From: Guadua angustifolia
Lineage: Eukaryota > Streptophyta > Magnoliopsida > Poales > Poaceae
Assembly: GCA_036346375.1 (NCBI GenBank)
Contig: CM070511.1
Location: forward strand, 1,364,001-1,428,000
Direction of reading: 5' to 3'
DNA: 64,000 nt
The number at the start of each line of letters is the position of its first letter. Position 1 is the stretch's first letter. The position numbers were made by a program, and so were the translations under genes. Below are positions 22,495 through 33,586 of the stretch, one piece after another. The notes below the pieces were generated by a model. The model was given only the letters and a program-made list of their open reading frames with translations, had not been told where the DNA came from and searched no databases.

Positions 22495-24405
22495 TTATCT
22501 ATTGGTTTCGACGTGTACTACGTTTGGATATCTGATAGTGTTTAATGTAATATCATCGTTAGGATTCGGAGGACTCTGAGGGCGCAAGGTTCGTGGCCTA
22601 GGTGGCATGAAATTGTCATCATCATCGTCATTTGTATGGTTAGGAGTTAGCCCTCCTTCAGTGTTGGTTAAACATTCTTTTGCATTGTTTCTTGAACGAC
22701 CTGTTGTAGTTGTATTTGAACGGTCTGTTGTGGTAGTGCTTGAACGTCGAGGTCTAGGTGGCATGAAATCATCATCGTTATTTGCGTAGTTAGGAGCAAA
22801 GCCTCCTTCTATGGTGGTTGAACATCCTCCTAAACTTGCTGCTGCAACAGTACTGGGTGGACCTCTACCACTTCAATTAGATCCTCTTCTGCGCTTTTTG
22901 CGCGAATCAGGCATCACACCACCGCCAAAGAGCATATACATCGCCACGAATTTTGGGATATCTTTGTTCAGCAACTCTTTATCCTTCGAAAATGTCTAAC
23001 ACACAAGATGAGCATACGAATTAGTGAACTTATGGATAATACTAAAAAGATTAGTAGGGTGAACAAATAGGAAATAACTAATCTTAATACGCTTTGCATA
23101 CTGATCAGGTAGCATCAGTACCCTATAAACTCTCGTAGAGAAACCTATAACAGAAGGGTGGTCGGCTAGTTCACATACCCTGAAATACCTTTGACGCTAC
23201 TATTGCAAGTGCACCTTGAGATCGTTGGAGGTTAGAAGGTTCAGGCTAGAGGTTGTCACGTTATGCCTCGATAATGTCGGACACCACTCTTGCAATTTGG
23301 ACACCACTATACTTAGGTTCTCCATGAACGGATCATCCTTTCCATTACGTGTAACCTTCAACGTGTAATGAAGGGCTACGGTGCTCATATCTGATGTCCA
23401 TGAGAATGCTCTACTAGAGGATCCAGCTATGGTGAAGTGTGAGCGGGAGTTGTGTATGTGTGCCTGCGGAAACACCATAACGTCCCCATGGTAGGATGGT
23501 CAACGTCATCCCTGGGGCACCGTAGAAGCTTACTCCGTAGGGTCCCAAATCCATCTGTGGCCAGCCGATCTGGAACCTCTTGAAAGACCAAAACTGAAGT
23601 AGTAGAGGCACACACCATGGGCAACCTTCTATCTAGCATCTGATATCATACACCCGCTGGTCTGACTTCGCAACCTTAAAGGTTCTATGAAGCGACACTA
23701 CCCATGCTGTCATTGCTTCCTTAACCTCAAACTTATTCTTGTAAATAGCACATTGCCTCACTTCATTCCGATCCGACTGCCATGCAAAGTGTTCACCCTC
23801 GTTGACCACCAATCTATCAAACTGACATGCATTCCACTCTGTAGAGAAAATGCTCTTATCGTCTGTGTCGTTACTCAAATTTTCATATTCCTAGCTCTCT
23901 CCATTGCTTCAACCAACGATTCAATGTTTTCTCTCTCGTCTGCCACACCTAATGATACCTAAACATCTGGATTTGGAACATCAGCTTCCTCACCTCGCAC
24001 GCTCTCATGACTTGAGTTGACATCCTGCCTCTCTAAATAATCTACGGTTCAGCTACTCTCCCCAACTTCCTCCGATTCATCACCACCAACCTCCTCCTGC
24101 ATTGTATGGTCAACATTGGTTTTCTCAAATGCTTGCGCTAACAACATTAATGGCCAACCATTCTCAGTTGCCAATCTTACATACGAGCTCCAAGATTTTG
24201 GCCCCTTCAGTTCTACTAATTCCCAATACGTGTAATCCCGTCTCCAAGACCTTACTCTATGCAGCTTGAGGTCATACAATTTACTATCCAACGAGAATAT
24301 GTGGTATAACCATCTGTTAAATGTGCCCCACAAACGCTCACCAGCACATGACATGCCAGTCATGACACTTGAAAAATGACTAACTTCCACCCCTTGTGCA
24401 CCCAT
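22495..24405 (-). pseudogene. Decayed MULE-like (Mutator) transposase N-terminal region
   Basis: Several minus-strand frames line up in order but not in one phase: 24049-24405, 23633-23878, 23200-23611 and 22495-22764. The 23633-23878 frame ends in a stretch (KEAMTAWVVSLHRTFKVAKS) that resembles the DNA-binding N-terminal region of plant MuDR-type transposases. The frame before it ends in an acidic linker. No DDE catalytic domain is recognisable. The last frame is Ser/Thr/Arg-rich with an Asp run. I infer a broken, partial transposase gene; the match is by eye and modest. Confidence 0.35.
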
Positions 24406-24410
24406 CTACG

Positions 24411-26202
24411 GAACCCCTTCTCTGTAGTATATTTTAAATTCTACTCGTTCATCCATACCTGTCAAACATTTCATAAATCTTTTAATGATCGCACGACATA
24501 ATGCTACCACCTTTCAAGTCTTAATCTACCCATACGACAACATACTCTACACCAATTCAAACAACTGCTGCAACCCTACAAAAATTTATTTTTTGTATCA
24601 CATTGTATCTTGCGTAATTCTTACACACATTGTAGATCTCTCATAATTCTTGCAGTTTTATATATCCATAGCTATTATAACTCTATACAACTCAATTTAA
24701 ATAAACTATTGCCAGTCTACACAGCTAATTAATTACAACCATAATTAATCTCACCCCTATATCGTCTTTCTAAATATTTATTGCTCTACAAACCTAATTA
24801 CTTACCAATCTATTCTATTTGGTCACTAAATTATAAATTAAAAGAATGAAACTAGATTTACCTCAATACGTGACAAATCTCCCCTCCTCCTCCTTCTCCT
24901 CTTCTTCCTCCCCTCCTGTCATTCCCCTCCTCTTCTTCTTCCTCCCCTCCTCTTTCTCCTCTTCTTCTTTCTCTCCCTTCTCCTCTCTTTTTTTCTCCGG
25001 CACACGCGCTCTCGGCTTTGTGACTTCGCTCAGTGAAAGTGAGGCCGAAGGCCAGGCGGCGTTATTTTTACGCTCTCTGTTGCAATTCTAAATTACGACA
25101 GAGAGCTTATCGTAATTTCAAATTATGACAGAGAGATTATCACAATTTAGAATTGTGACATAATATTTGTCGCAATTTAGACATGCGACAGGTGGGTAAA
25201 ACTGTTATTTTCTTTTTCAGCATATTATTTCTGTAATTTTTTATTAAACATATATTATTTAAAAAAAGACGGCACAAGACAAGAGCGCCCTAAAGAAATT
25301 CAAGCCAGAATCACAACGGAACCGAGTCAGGAGTCAGGACAATCTGAAACCGAGCTAAACTTGCGTACAAATTAGGGTCTTGTAATTTGTGCCGCATCAT
25401 CTTGCTAGCAGCTAGCTAGTGGCTTCATTGATTTGGCTGCCTTAAATTCAGCTGACGCTGATCGATCGATACGGCAGCCAGCCAAGGCATGACCAGTAAG
25501 CAGTACGTTGACAGTAGCAAGTGGCCGTGATACACAAGGGAACGAAGCAAACAGCTAGCTAGCAAGAGAAAGCGTGCATACACTGATACACATCTCGATC
25601 TATGTCCAGCCGTCCTTTTCTGATAATTAATCAATTCATTTGACGCTTGAACGATCGATCTCGATCTCTATCTTCATTCGATAGACGATGGACATGAACG
25701 AATGGTTGCGTGAATTGATACAATAAAAGCGCGGATCGGAGGACCACAGTGCTGCTACTGCTATCTGGGTCGCTAGCTTACTGAAGATCGATCAACAACG
25801 TAACTAATTACGTTGATTAGTCGATCACTGTGATCGATCTTCGTATATATCATGCTCATCTATTAGTAGTAGTTTCCACGGAATCACAAACTTCCAATTC
25901 ATAGGAAGATCGGTCCAAACCAATAGCTGGATCATCTTCTGCGCTCTGCAGCTATTGCATGATCATGACAAATAAATCTTGTCCTCGTCATTGTGCTGTG
26001 CCTGTGTGTATATATATACACAATCTGCACCGCAAGAAAATAAAGCAAGCTCATTATTCGATCTCAAAGAAAACAAAAAAAACCGAAGAAATACAATAAA
26101 CATATCTTGCTATGGAAAACATATTCCAAAACATACACCCTACCGTCCTCGGCTGTCGACTCCTCGTCCACCTCTACTCCTCCAAATCCAGAGTTCTCCT
26201 TA
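24411..26202. other. Intergenic DNA with low-complexity tracts, no gene
   Basis: No supported gene. 24885-25000 is a pyrimidine tract of CCT and CTT units. The rest is AT-rich or CTAG/GATC-rich grass intergenic sequence. Confidence 0.5.
25088..25192. repeat. Degenerate tandem repeat, about 30-bp unit
   Basis: About three and a half copies of a unit shaped AAATTACGACAGAGAG...TATCGTAATTT occur, with mutations. Such AATT-GCGACA arrays sit near the ends of some grass transposons, but no element boundary was found here. Confidence 0.55.
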
Positions 26203-26475
26203 GAGCATGTACAATGGTATAGACAACGGCTGTCTATAACAAGCTAACATGTCATTTATAGACAGCGTTAGAGACAACCCATGCAATGGTATAGGCAGCT
26301 CATTTATGAGTAGACAGCTTCTTCCCAGACACAACCTGTCTTGGTTCTAGTGCTAGAGGCGACTCTAGATTAAGAGACGGCTCAACTCTCTAGATGCACC
26401 CTCTCTCATCAACATCATTTTTTATCTTACATGATATAGCTTAGAGACTGCTGATATAGACCATTGTACATGCTC
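26203..26475. mobile_element. Tourist-like MITE with TTA target duplication
   Basis: Perfect 15-bp inverted ends, GAGCATGTACAATGG and CCATTGTACATGCTC, are flanked by TTA at 26200-26202 and 26476-26478. A 273-bp non-coding element with a 3-bp TTA duplication fits the PIF/Harbinger (Tourist) class. A truncated relative is at 17096. Confidence 0.85.
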
Positions 26476-26639
26476 TTAGCTCCTCCGCTCCTCGCGCCCC
26501 ATGGTAGCATGGCTCTACTCGCTGTCAGCTGCCGCCCGTTATTACTGCTAGTTTGCCAACTTCTTGGCGAGAAAATAAATTTACTCCATACATATACTTT
26601 GTTTTCTTAATAGGTCCAGTCAAAACTTCTGTGCGCAAT

Positions 26640-27790
26640 AGTAAAACTGAATATGGTGGGAACTGAAGTGCGATGGACAACCATCTATTGACCCTTTAAA
26701 TTGGGAGGTCTAGGAGTAATGGATCTAGGTAGGTTCGCATGAGCACTTAGACTGCACTGGCTTTGGCTCAAGCATACAAATCCGGAAAGGCTGTGGTGCA
26801 ATTTACCGACACCATGCGACAGGGTCGACCAGAGTCTCTTCATGGCGGCCACCAAATTCACCATTGGTGATGGGCGGTTGGCAACCTTCTAGACCTCTAG
26901 ATGGTCACACAGTGTAGTGCCCTACCAGCTTGTGCCGCACCTCTACAAACACTCCAGGAGGAAGACAAAATCGGTAGCAAACGCTTTGCAAAACAATAAT
27001 TGGATTTGAGACATTAGCCGCCAGCTAACCCCGCAACTACTAACGGAGTACGTTCACTTATGGTCCAAAATACAATCAGTGCCTCTTCGCCTGAAATTGG
27101 AAGATGCCATCATATGGACGCATACCTCAAATGGCGTCTACTCAGCTAGCTTGGCTTACCACTTGCAGTTCAATGGATGCACCCAAAATTTTTTTCTCAC
27201 TACAATATGGTCAGCATGGGCACCACTGCACTGTAAGATCTTTTTCTGGCTTGCACAGTAAAATCGGCTATGGACTGCACAACGTTTGTAGCTCAGGGGT
27301 TGGCCTAATCAATATTTTTGCCGCATGTGCTGTCGAAACCTAGAAACCATTTTTCACCTTTTCGTTGACTGCCCTCAGGTCCGACGTATGTGGTCCTCTG
27401 TTGCACAATGGCGTGTACCATCCCTCCAACCGGACCAATGGAAGCCCTCCGCGCATCTCAAGCAATGGAACCTGCACCGCATACTCTACCACTTGGCCTC
27501 CCGGAAAGGAGTTAAAACCTTAATCATCCTAACATGCTAGCAATGGTGGAAAGAGCACAACAATAGAATCTTTCAAAGGAACTAGGCAACTCATAAACAG
27601 ATCCTTCAGTCAGTTAAAGATGAGGTAGCCAACTAGACTATGGTCACACCTTGCTAATCTCATTCAAGGGCAGCCATAGAGGCTTTGTTCTTTTCCAACC
27701 TCACCTCTCCCTTTACCTCTTTCAGGTGCACTCTCTGCACCTTGTAATTTACTCTCTTTGTACTTTTGCCTTCTAATTCAATCATGGCTT
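26640..27790 (+). pseudogene. 5'-truncated L1-type LINE reverse-transcriptase remnant (zf-RVT end)
   Basis: Plus-strand translation gives the tail of a plant LINE polyprotein. A KLGGLGVMDL-type block near 26697 is followed by ALRLHWLW, then the C-terminal zinc-binding region with CRMC...HLFVDCP (about 27320-27375). At least five in-frame stops and a frame change break it. No YADD catalytic core is present, so the copy begins downstream of the active site. It ends in a T-rich stretch without a clean poly(A) tail. Confidence 0.8.
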
Positions 27791-28410
27791 TTGCCGTTTT
27801 TTTTAAATAGTAAAACATAATTAAAACTTTTGATAAGGAGTAAAATGAAACAAATAAATATGACCTTTTAAGCATTTTTTTTACTACATCCAAGAAGTTC
27901 TCCTCCTTCTCTTCCTACTGACTACTGAGCCCATAGAACGAAAAGAGAAAAGGAAAAGAAAAAAAGCACCCCTTATAGGTTTCTACTTCTCGAGCCATAG
28001 CCACCTGGCTCCTAGGTTTCATCCACACAGAGTATGCTCTCTCACATCAAAGGACCAGTTCTCCAGTTCTCTGCATCCCGCCATGTGGTCGTGATGTCCG
28101 ATTTGACCGCCAATGGCGAATGGTGTACCGTTTGGTGCTAGAGCTGGATTTGACTGCTCTGGGCATTGCAGCCTGCAATTTCTTGAGATCGACGGCTGTT
28201 TCATGAGCTCGGGAGGCACACGCTAGGGATGTGTCTAAGGTCTACTCTTTCGCCAATGGCTGGCACACCCGCCCGGCCATTCATTGGAGTGTTGGCTCGG
28301 TACCATCTCTTCACCTTCCCCTCCACCCTACCTTGCATTCCCCTCATGACGGTTTTTCTTTGCTTTGGATCTAGAGGCGGTGGTGCCCATGGTGTCGAGT
28401 TGCAGTTTTG
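27791..28410. other. Intergenic DNA, no supported gene
   Basis: Short frames only. The stretch 28030-28380 has coding-like GC content but no frame that I recognise. Confidence 0.45.
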
Positions 28411-29238
28411 TGGTTAACTGATCGCCACACGACAAGACACGGCAAGACTTCACGCCACCAGTGCATACAAGACGCACACGCCACGCCGGTCGCAGCCCAA
28501 CCAGAGCAATGCCAAGGTCTTTGGGCCATCTCCCCAAAAGCTAGCTCAATGAGGGGTGCTCCTCACCCTTATAAACCATGCTCAAGCCCTCTCCACAACC
28601 AATGTGGGACTATTCCCAACAATCTCCCCCTCACACATTGGGCCGAGATTATCTAGGAATCACCTAGGGCCACCTAGGCTCTGATACCAATTGTTAACCC
28701 GACGCCACACGATCAAGACACGGCGACTCACGCCACCACCAAGCCAAGACGACACGCCACTGGTCGCAGCCCAACCAGAGCAATGCCAAGGTCTTTGGGC
28801 CATCTCCCCAAAAGCTAGCTCAATGAGGGATGCTCCTCACCATTATAAACCATGCTCAAGCCCTCTCCACAACCAATGTGGGACTATTCCCAACAATCTC
28901 CCCTCACACATTGGGCCGAGATTATCTAGGAACCACCGGGCTACCTGGCTCGATACCAATTGTCACCGGATCACACACCTAGCGCCCGGATCCTGTGCCG
29001 TCCCGACTCACAGACCAACCAGAGCAAGGCCAAGGTCTTTGGGCCATCTCCCCAAAAACTAGCTCAATGAGGATGCTCCTCACCATTATAAACCATGCTC
29101 AAGCCCTCTCCACAACCAATGTGGGACTATTCCCAACAATCTCCCCTCACACATTGGGCCGAGATTATCTAGGAACCACCGGGCTACTCGGCTCTCTTTG
29201 GGCCATCTCCCCCAAAAAGCTAGCTCAATGAGGGGGTT
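28411..29238 (-). mobile_element. Tandem TRIM array, three LTRs plus a partial fourth
   Basis: Type-B TRIM LTRs at 28411-28621, 28692-28895 and 28961-29138 alternate with interiors of about 65-70 bp. The two interiors between full LTRs start ATCTCCCC and end in a primer-site complement (CTCTGATACCA, or CTCGATACCA in the second). After the third LTR the interior runs into a truncated fourth LTR (about 29193-29238). Then comes a short inverted scrap of interior (TTCCTAGATAATCT). Nothing codes. The LTRs match 630-825 closely, although single-base losses are common. Confidence 0.8.
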
Positions 29239-29255
29239 CCTAGATAATCTCACTA

Positions 29256-29425
29256 GTGGATGATGGCGGCTATTGTTGTCTCTTCCTTGACCTCGTCCCA
29301 GCAGCAGCCAGCGATGGAAACTGCAAGATCTGGAGACTGTCGAATTTGAAGGTGGTGTCCCCAGCTCGTCACGCCGTTGCCTTGGCTCCTCGCGGTATCC
29401 CTCGAGCTTTCTTCCTCATCCTCAG
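29256..29425 (+). other. Possible exon fragment of an unrecognised host gene, interrupted at CTCAG
   Basis: From ATG at about 29259 the frame reads MMAAIVVSSLTSS and continues rich in Ser and Gln, which resembles the start of a plastid transit peptide. It meets a stop after about 25 codons unless one base is added. The sequence is cut by the retroelement at 29426 and resumes at 56486-56556, ending in a possible splice donor, AAAG|GTAGGC. I do not recognise the gene; coding status is a guess. Confidence 0.25.
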
Positions 29426-29603
29426 TGTTAGGGATAGCACGACAAAAAAAGGGAAACAATCCATTATAACGTTCCAAGGATTACAAGTACTGAGGGTGGC
29501 TTATATAGCCAAAGAGTCCGATTTATACATGATTTGACTCTTAATAAACTACAGATAAAATCAAAAGATATGTTAGTTAGAGATATTTGAGTTATCTCCA
29601 ACA
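29426..29603 (-). repeat. LTR, left copy, with internal deletion
   Basis: It begins TGTTAGGGATAGC and ends TATCTCCAACA. Compared with 56258-56485 it lacks about 50 bp between two A-rich stretches. The TATA motif GGCTATATAAGCC is readable on the minus strand. Confidence 0.85.
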
Positions 29604-30359
29604 AACCTCCCCTTAACTCAAAATCTATAACAAAATTGTTTCCAGAAAACCCTGTAGGGTAATTAAGCACTGAATACAAGTGTGTTAAAAGTCCAAATGA
29701 ATACTAAACAAGGAAAACTGGAACAGTCAATCCAAACACTTGGAGTGCAAAAAACCACAAAGGGTATAAAAAACTGGAACGATCTTATCCAAATGCTTCT
29801 AATGAAGTCCAAATGCTTCTAATGAAGTAAGATTGAGCAAACCACTAGTAGGTCGAGAGAAAGACTGAAACGGCCAATTCAAACACACAGTTATAACAAA
29901 GCAGACAAAAAAACCTAGGTCTTCAATAATTCATAACCCCAAAAAAGTCTGAGTCTATGCAACTAACCTCCTAAAACAAACACTCGATCATCAAACGGTA
30001 TAAGCCAAGACATCACATATGGTGCTGGGTAGATAGCGAAAAACACATAACATAGACTTTTGATATACTCCACCTGGAACATAAAATTTGGTAAATTGCC
30101 ACAGAAAATTCATGACATGATTGAAACTGCTCAAAAAAATATCAATATGAAGAAAAACTTCTCGTGCCATCAATGGAGTATAAATTACAGTAGACCCCTC
30201 ATATCGAGCAAAGACAACAAAACAACGTTGTAGTATCCACGCAGAAACAAACTTCTTCTTGCACTTTAAACCTTCTTCTCAAACTAACATTGGAGTAAAA
30301 TATTCACTAGAAAAACTCCGTAGAGTATAATGCTACCAATACACTACTACAGACTCGCT

Positions 30360-30680
30360 TCATCCGCAACCCCCCATCACTGCCGGGTAGGCTCGAGCCG
30401 GCAGTGAAAATATTATCATTGTCGGTTCTAAATTCAATCCAAGAAGGATAATATTATCACCGCTTGTTCTAACTTCAACCCAAAGTGATAAGAATAGTAT
30501 AATTTTCTCAAGATTTAATGGAGGCAATATCATTGCCGGGTTTAGAGAGACTCGGCAAAGATAAGAAGATATCACCGTTGGTTTATATAAAAAATCGGTA
30601 GTGATTTATCATTGCTTGCTTCGCTATCAACCCAAGTGATAAGACCATTTTCACCGCCTATTTTACTCCGTAACCTAAAG
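30360..30680. repeat. CACTA subterminal repeats, left arm
   Basis: Degenerate copies of TATCACTGCCGG and its complement CCGGCAGTGATA occur repeatedly, on both strands. In CACTA elements such clusters bind the TNP1-type protein during transposition. A further cluster lies at 32660-32915, separated by the solo LTR and the small acidic frame. Confidence 0.75.
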
Positions 30681-30906
30681 TGATATTATCGTTTCATAAT
30701 TAGTTAAGATATAGAACATATCAAACATTGTAATTTATCTCGCACAGAACATATCAAAGCATAATTAGTTAAAAAACAGAACATATTAAACATTTTTAAT
30801 TTATCTCGCACAAAACATTTACAAAATTTATAATTTGCATGATATGTATTAGTTAAAACACAGAACATTTACAAAACATAATTAGTTATACCGTCCATAA
30901 TTACAT

Positions 30907-32166
30907 TGTCGGTGTACTTTGCACCGGGGTACCCTCTCCGCCGCATAAGTTGTAGGCCCAAGAAGCTTTGCCCACTTGGCCCCCAGTGCAGTGGTGGCGA
31001 CGCTCTGCCCACTGGGCGAGCGTTCAGCGTGGTCCTCGACGACGAAGGGCGGTTATGCCGCCGTCAAGGGCAGTAAGCCCACGAGTACCCTAGTGGGTAG
31101 GTGGGCGTTCGCCTGCCACGGGCGAGCGCTCACGTGGTCTCGGGCGAAAGGTGGCGCTTATGCCACGCCACGCAGAAGCCCACGAGGTTCCTCGCGGCAG
31201 TGAGCTGTTACGCCTGTCTCACGTGAGCGGCCGCGTGGTCCTCGGCGAGCAGTGGCGTTATGCCTCGCCACGGGCAGAAGCCCATCGAGTGCCCCGCGCA
31301 GTGTGGCGTTACGCCCGCCTGCCGGGCGAAGCCTGCGGCCTCGCGGCGGTGGGCGGTTACGCCTGCCTGTCGGGCGGCGGCAGGTGGCCGGGCGAGCCGG
31401 TGGGCGACCATACCCTGCTCGTCGGGCGGTAAGCCCACGTGGCGGCCTGGCGAGTGGGCGGGTGATCGGGCCCCCCTTGTCAGACCGCGGAGGAAACCAA
31501 AGGAATGAGGAGAAGGCTTCACCTCGAAGTCACCTTCCCCTAACATGTTGCATCAGGGCCATTAATTGTGAAGAATTCTACTATCGACATGACGACGGCC
31601 CATCCCTCTGACACCTCTCACTAAACCCGTCGCAAGAGTGTCATATCCCGGGCGGACCGGGCAAAGCCACGCAGCGGCATTAAATAGGGCTTGAAGGACA
31701 AGGCTACAGCGATGGGCGTAATAAATGAGTCATGGGTCAGTGAGATAAGGCTCGAATGATGGGTGTAATTAATGAGTCGTAGATCAGTATAGCATCACCC
31801 TCTCACCTGCCCGGGCCAACCCGTCTATATAAGGGCGCTCCGGTGCATGGAGAGGAAGAGAGCGACACATAAGAGACATAGAGGTTGAAGGTTGGGAGAA
31901 AGAAGAAAGAGACTAGAAGAGTTATTGTAATCACCTCCATATTTCCTCAACAAAGGTCTAGCAGTACGTAGGGCTATTACCCGCGCTGGGGGCCTGAACC
32001 TGGGTACATCGCCATGTCTGTTGATCTGCTGATCCCCGGGATCCACTGTGCAAGAGACATTAGGGTTTTCAGCCACGAAGACGCCCTCTACCAAACCATA
32101 CCCTCCATCCCGGGAGCAGTCAACCCTGTTCGTTGACGAGGTTTTGTCAGGCGAAATACGCCGACA
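30907..32166 (+). mobile_element. Solo LTR, 1.26 kb, in the CACTA left arm
   Basis: It begins TGTCGGTG, ends CGCCGACA and is flanked by the perfect duplication TACAT (30902-30906 and 32167-32171). A TATA box, CTATATAAGGG, lies at about 31825-31835 on the plus strand. The 31000-31450 part is GC-rich and built of degenerate repeats around GTGGGCG and GGCGTTATGCC. Size and ends suggest a Ty3/gypsy LTR. No interior remains. Confidence 0.85.
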
Positions 32167-32249
32167 TACATATTTAGTCCTAATTATATATACAAAATAT
32201 AACGGGCCAACAGCTTTTAACCATTTGAAACCTAAAATAGCGCGGAACC

Positions 32250-32491
32250 CTATATCCAAAAGTCATCATCGTCCTCCTCCTCCTCGTCGCCGGAGCTGCC
32301 GCCAGATGACCAATCGGAGTTGCAGCGGTGCTCCTCCTCCTCCTCCTCCGATTCGGTGGCGGAGTTGGTCCTGCCCCAACGCCGCAGGACCTCACCGCCA
32401 CCGCTGTCGTCATCGTCGCCCTCCTCCTCCTCCTTCTCTGGCAGCGGAGCAATGCTTTGCCTAGTACGTGCTCGCTTCTTAGGGGGGCCAT
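32250..32491 (-). CDS. Small acidic protein frame in the CACTA left arm (one-base frameshift)
   Basis: On the minus strand a TATA motif, CTATATAAT (32546-32554), precedes an ATG at 32491. The ATG frame is diverted after three codons by a run of six C. One extra C would open an 80-codon frame to the stop at 32250. That frame has a basic start (PKKRARTRQ, nuclear-signal-like) and long Glu/Asp runs separated by LRRWGR and SDWSSGG. It lies between two subterminal-repeat clusters, divergent from TNP2. I do not recognise the protein. It could be an element-encoded accessory protein, a captured host fragment or chance. Confidence 0.4.
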
Positions 32492-32639
32492 TCTTGCAGC
32501 AGTGGTGGATTGTGAGGAGAGGCGCTACAGATTGAGGAGTTGGGCATTATATAGAGGAGGAATGGGAAGCCCAACAGTTATCGAAATGGGGAAGCGCAAC
32601 AGTTGGTAGAGGAATGGGGAAGCGCGATGGTCGTTGGCG

Positions 32640-33586
32640 GCGGGAGATGGAAGGTTCATATTATCACTGTCGGTTTTAAATTCAACCAGCAGTGATAAGA
32701 ACAGTGTAATTTTCCCACTCGAATGGAAGTCAATATCACTACTGGTTTTAGAGAGAGAATCGACAATGATGTATTATTGCCGGTTGAATAGTATAACCAT
32801 CAGTGATAAAGTCATTTACGTGGGAAACGACAGCAATATCACTGCCGGCTTTAGAGATAGAAGTGGCAATGATATATTACTATCGGTTCTAGAGTAAAAA
32901 ACGGCAGTAATAATATAGCACTATATATATCCTCGGCTCTTCCCCAACCCGTCTGCATAGAGAGGAGCTCGTTTGCTCGATTGGGGTGGAGAGGGGGTGA
33001 ATTTTTGCTCTCAAATTTGGTGTAATTCGTTTCTCACTCGTGATCTAAGGTTCGTATCTTGATGTACATTTCTTTGGTAGTTTATTTAGTTGGATATTAC
33101 ATTCTATATTGTTGTAGGTTGTGAGAATTATTGATTGCATAGTCAACACAATTAGAGCTCTAATCTGGAGGCTAGATTTGAAATTACCAAGTTTTATATG
33201 TATAGTGATTGGTGAGATTATGATGTAGGTTGAATTTAAGTATTTAGAGGACTAAATTAGTGATTGCATTTAATACGTTGATTGAATTTAAATGTGCTAG
33301 CACTTCATAATTAACTATTGTTTAATCTAATTACTTAAAATTGTTTGTTTATTTCATGTATGTTAATTTAATACTTCTGTAAGTAATGTAAATTTGCTGG
33401 ACGGACCATTATATATAACTAATAGCAATTATTTAATTGATTTTACAATCGAGATTTGGATATAGATTTATAAGTAATGAAAATTTGTAGATTAATTAGC
33501 AGTACATAACAAATTAAATGAACAAAACAATTTGTGAGCACTTATTGATTTACTGAGATCTTATTTGTTATAAATATTTATAGATA
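32640..33586 (+). other. CACTA left arm: subterminal repeats then TNP2 leader or intron
   Basis: 32660-32915 carries more CCGGCAGTGATA-type motifs. From 32930 a TATATATCC-like motif is followed by GC-poor leader sequence to the TNP2 frame. The sequence TTTATAG at 33577-33583 could be an intron acceptor just before the coding start. Confidence 0.5.

Noticed and set aside
31151..31611. Several overlapping open frames of 75-119 codons
   Set aside because: They lie within a GC-rich, internally repetitive solo LTR and occur on both strands. Nothing resembles a protein family.
30907..32166. The possibility that this segment is part of the CACTA gene content
   Set aside because: TG...CA ends, a TACAT target duplication and a TATA box show that it is an inserted solo LTR.
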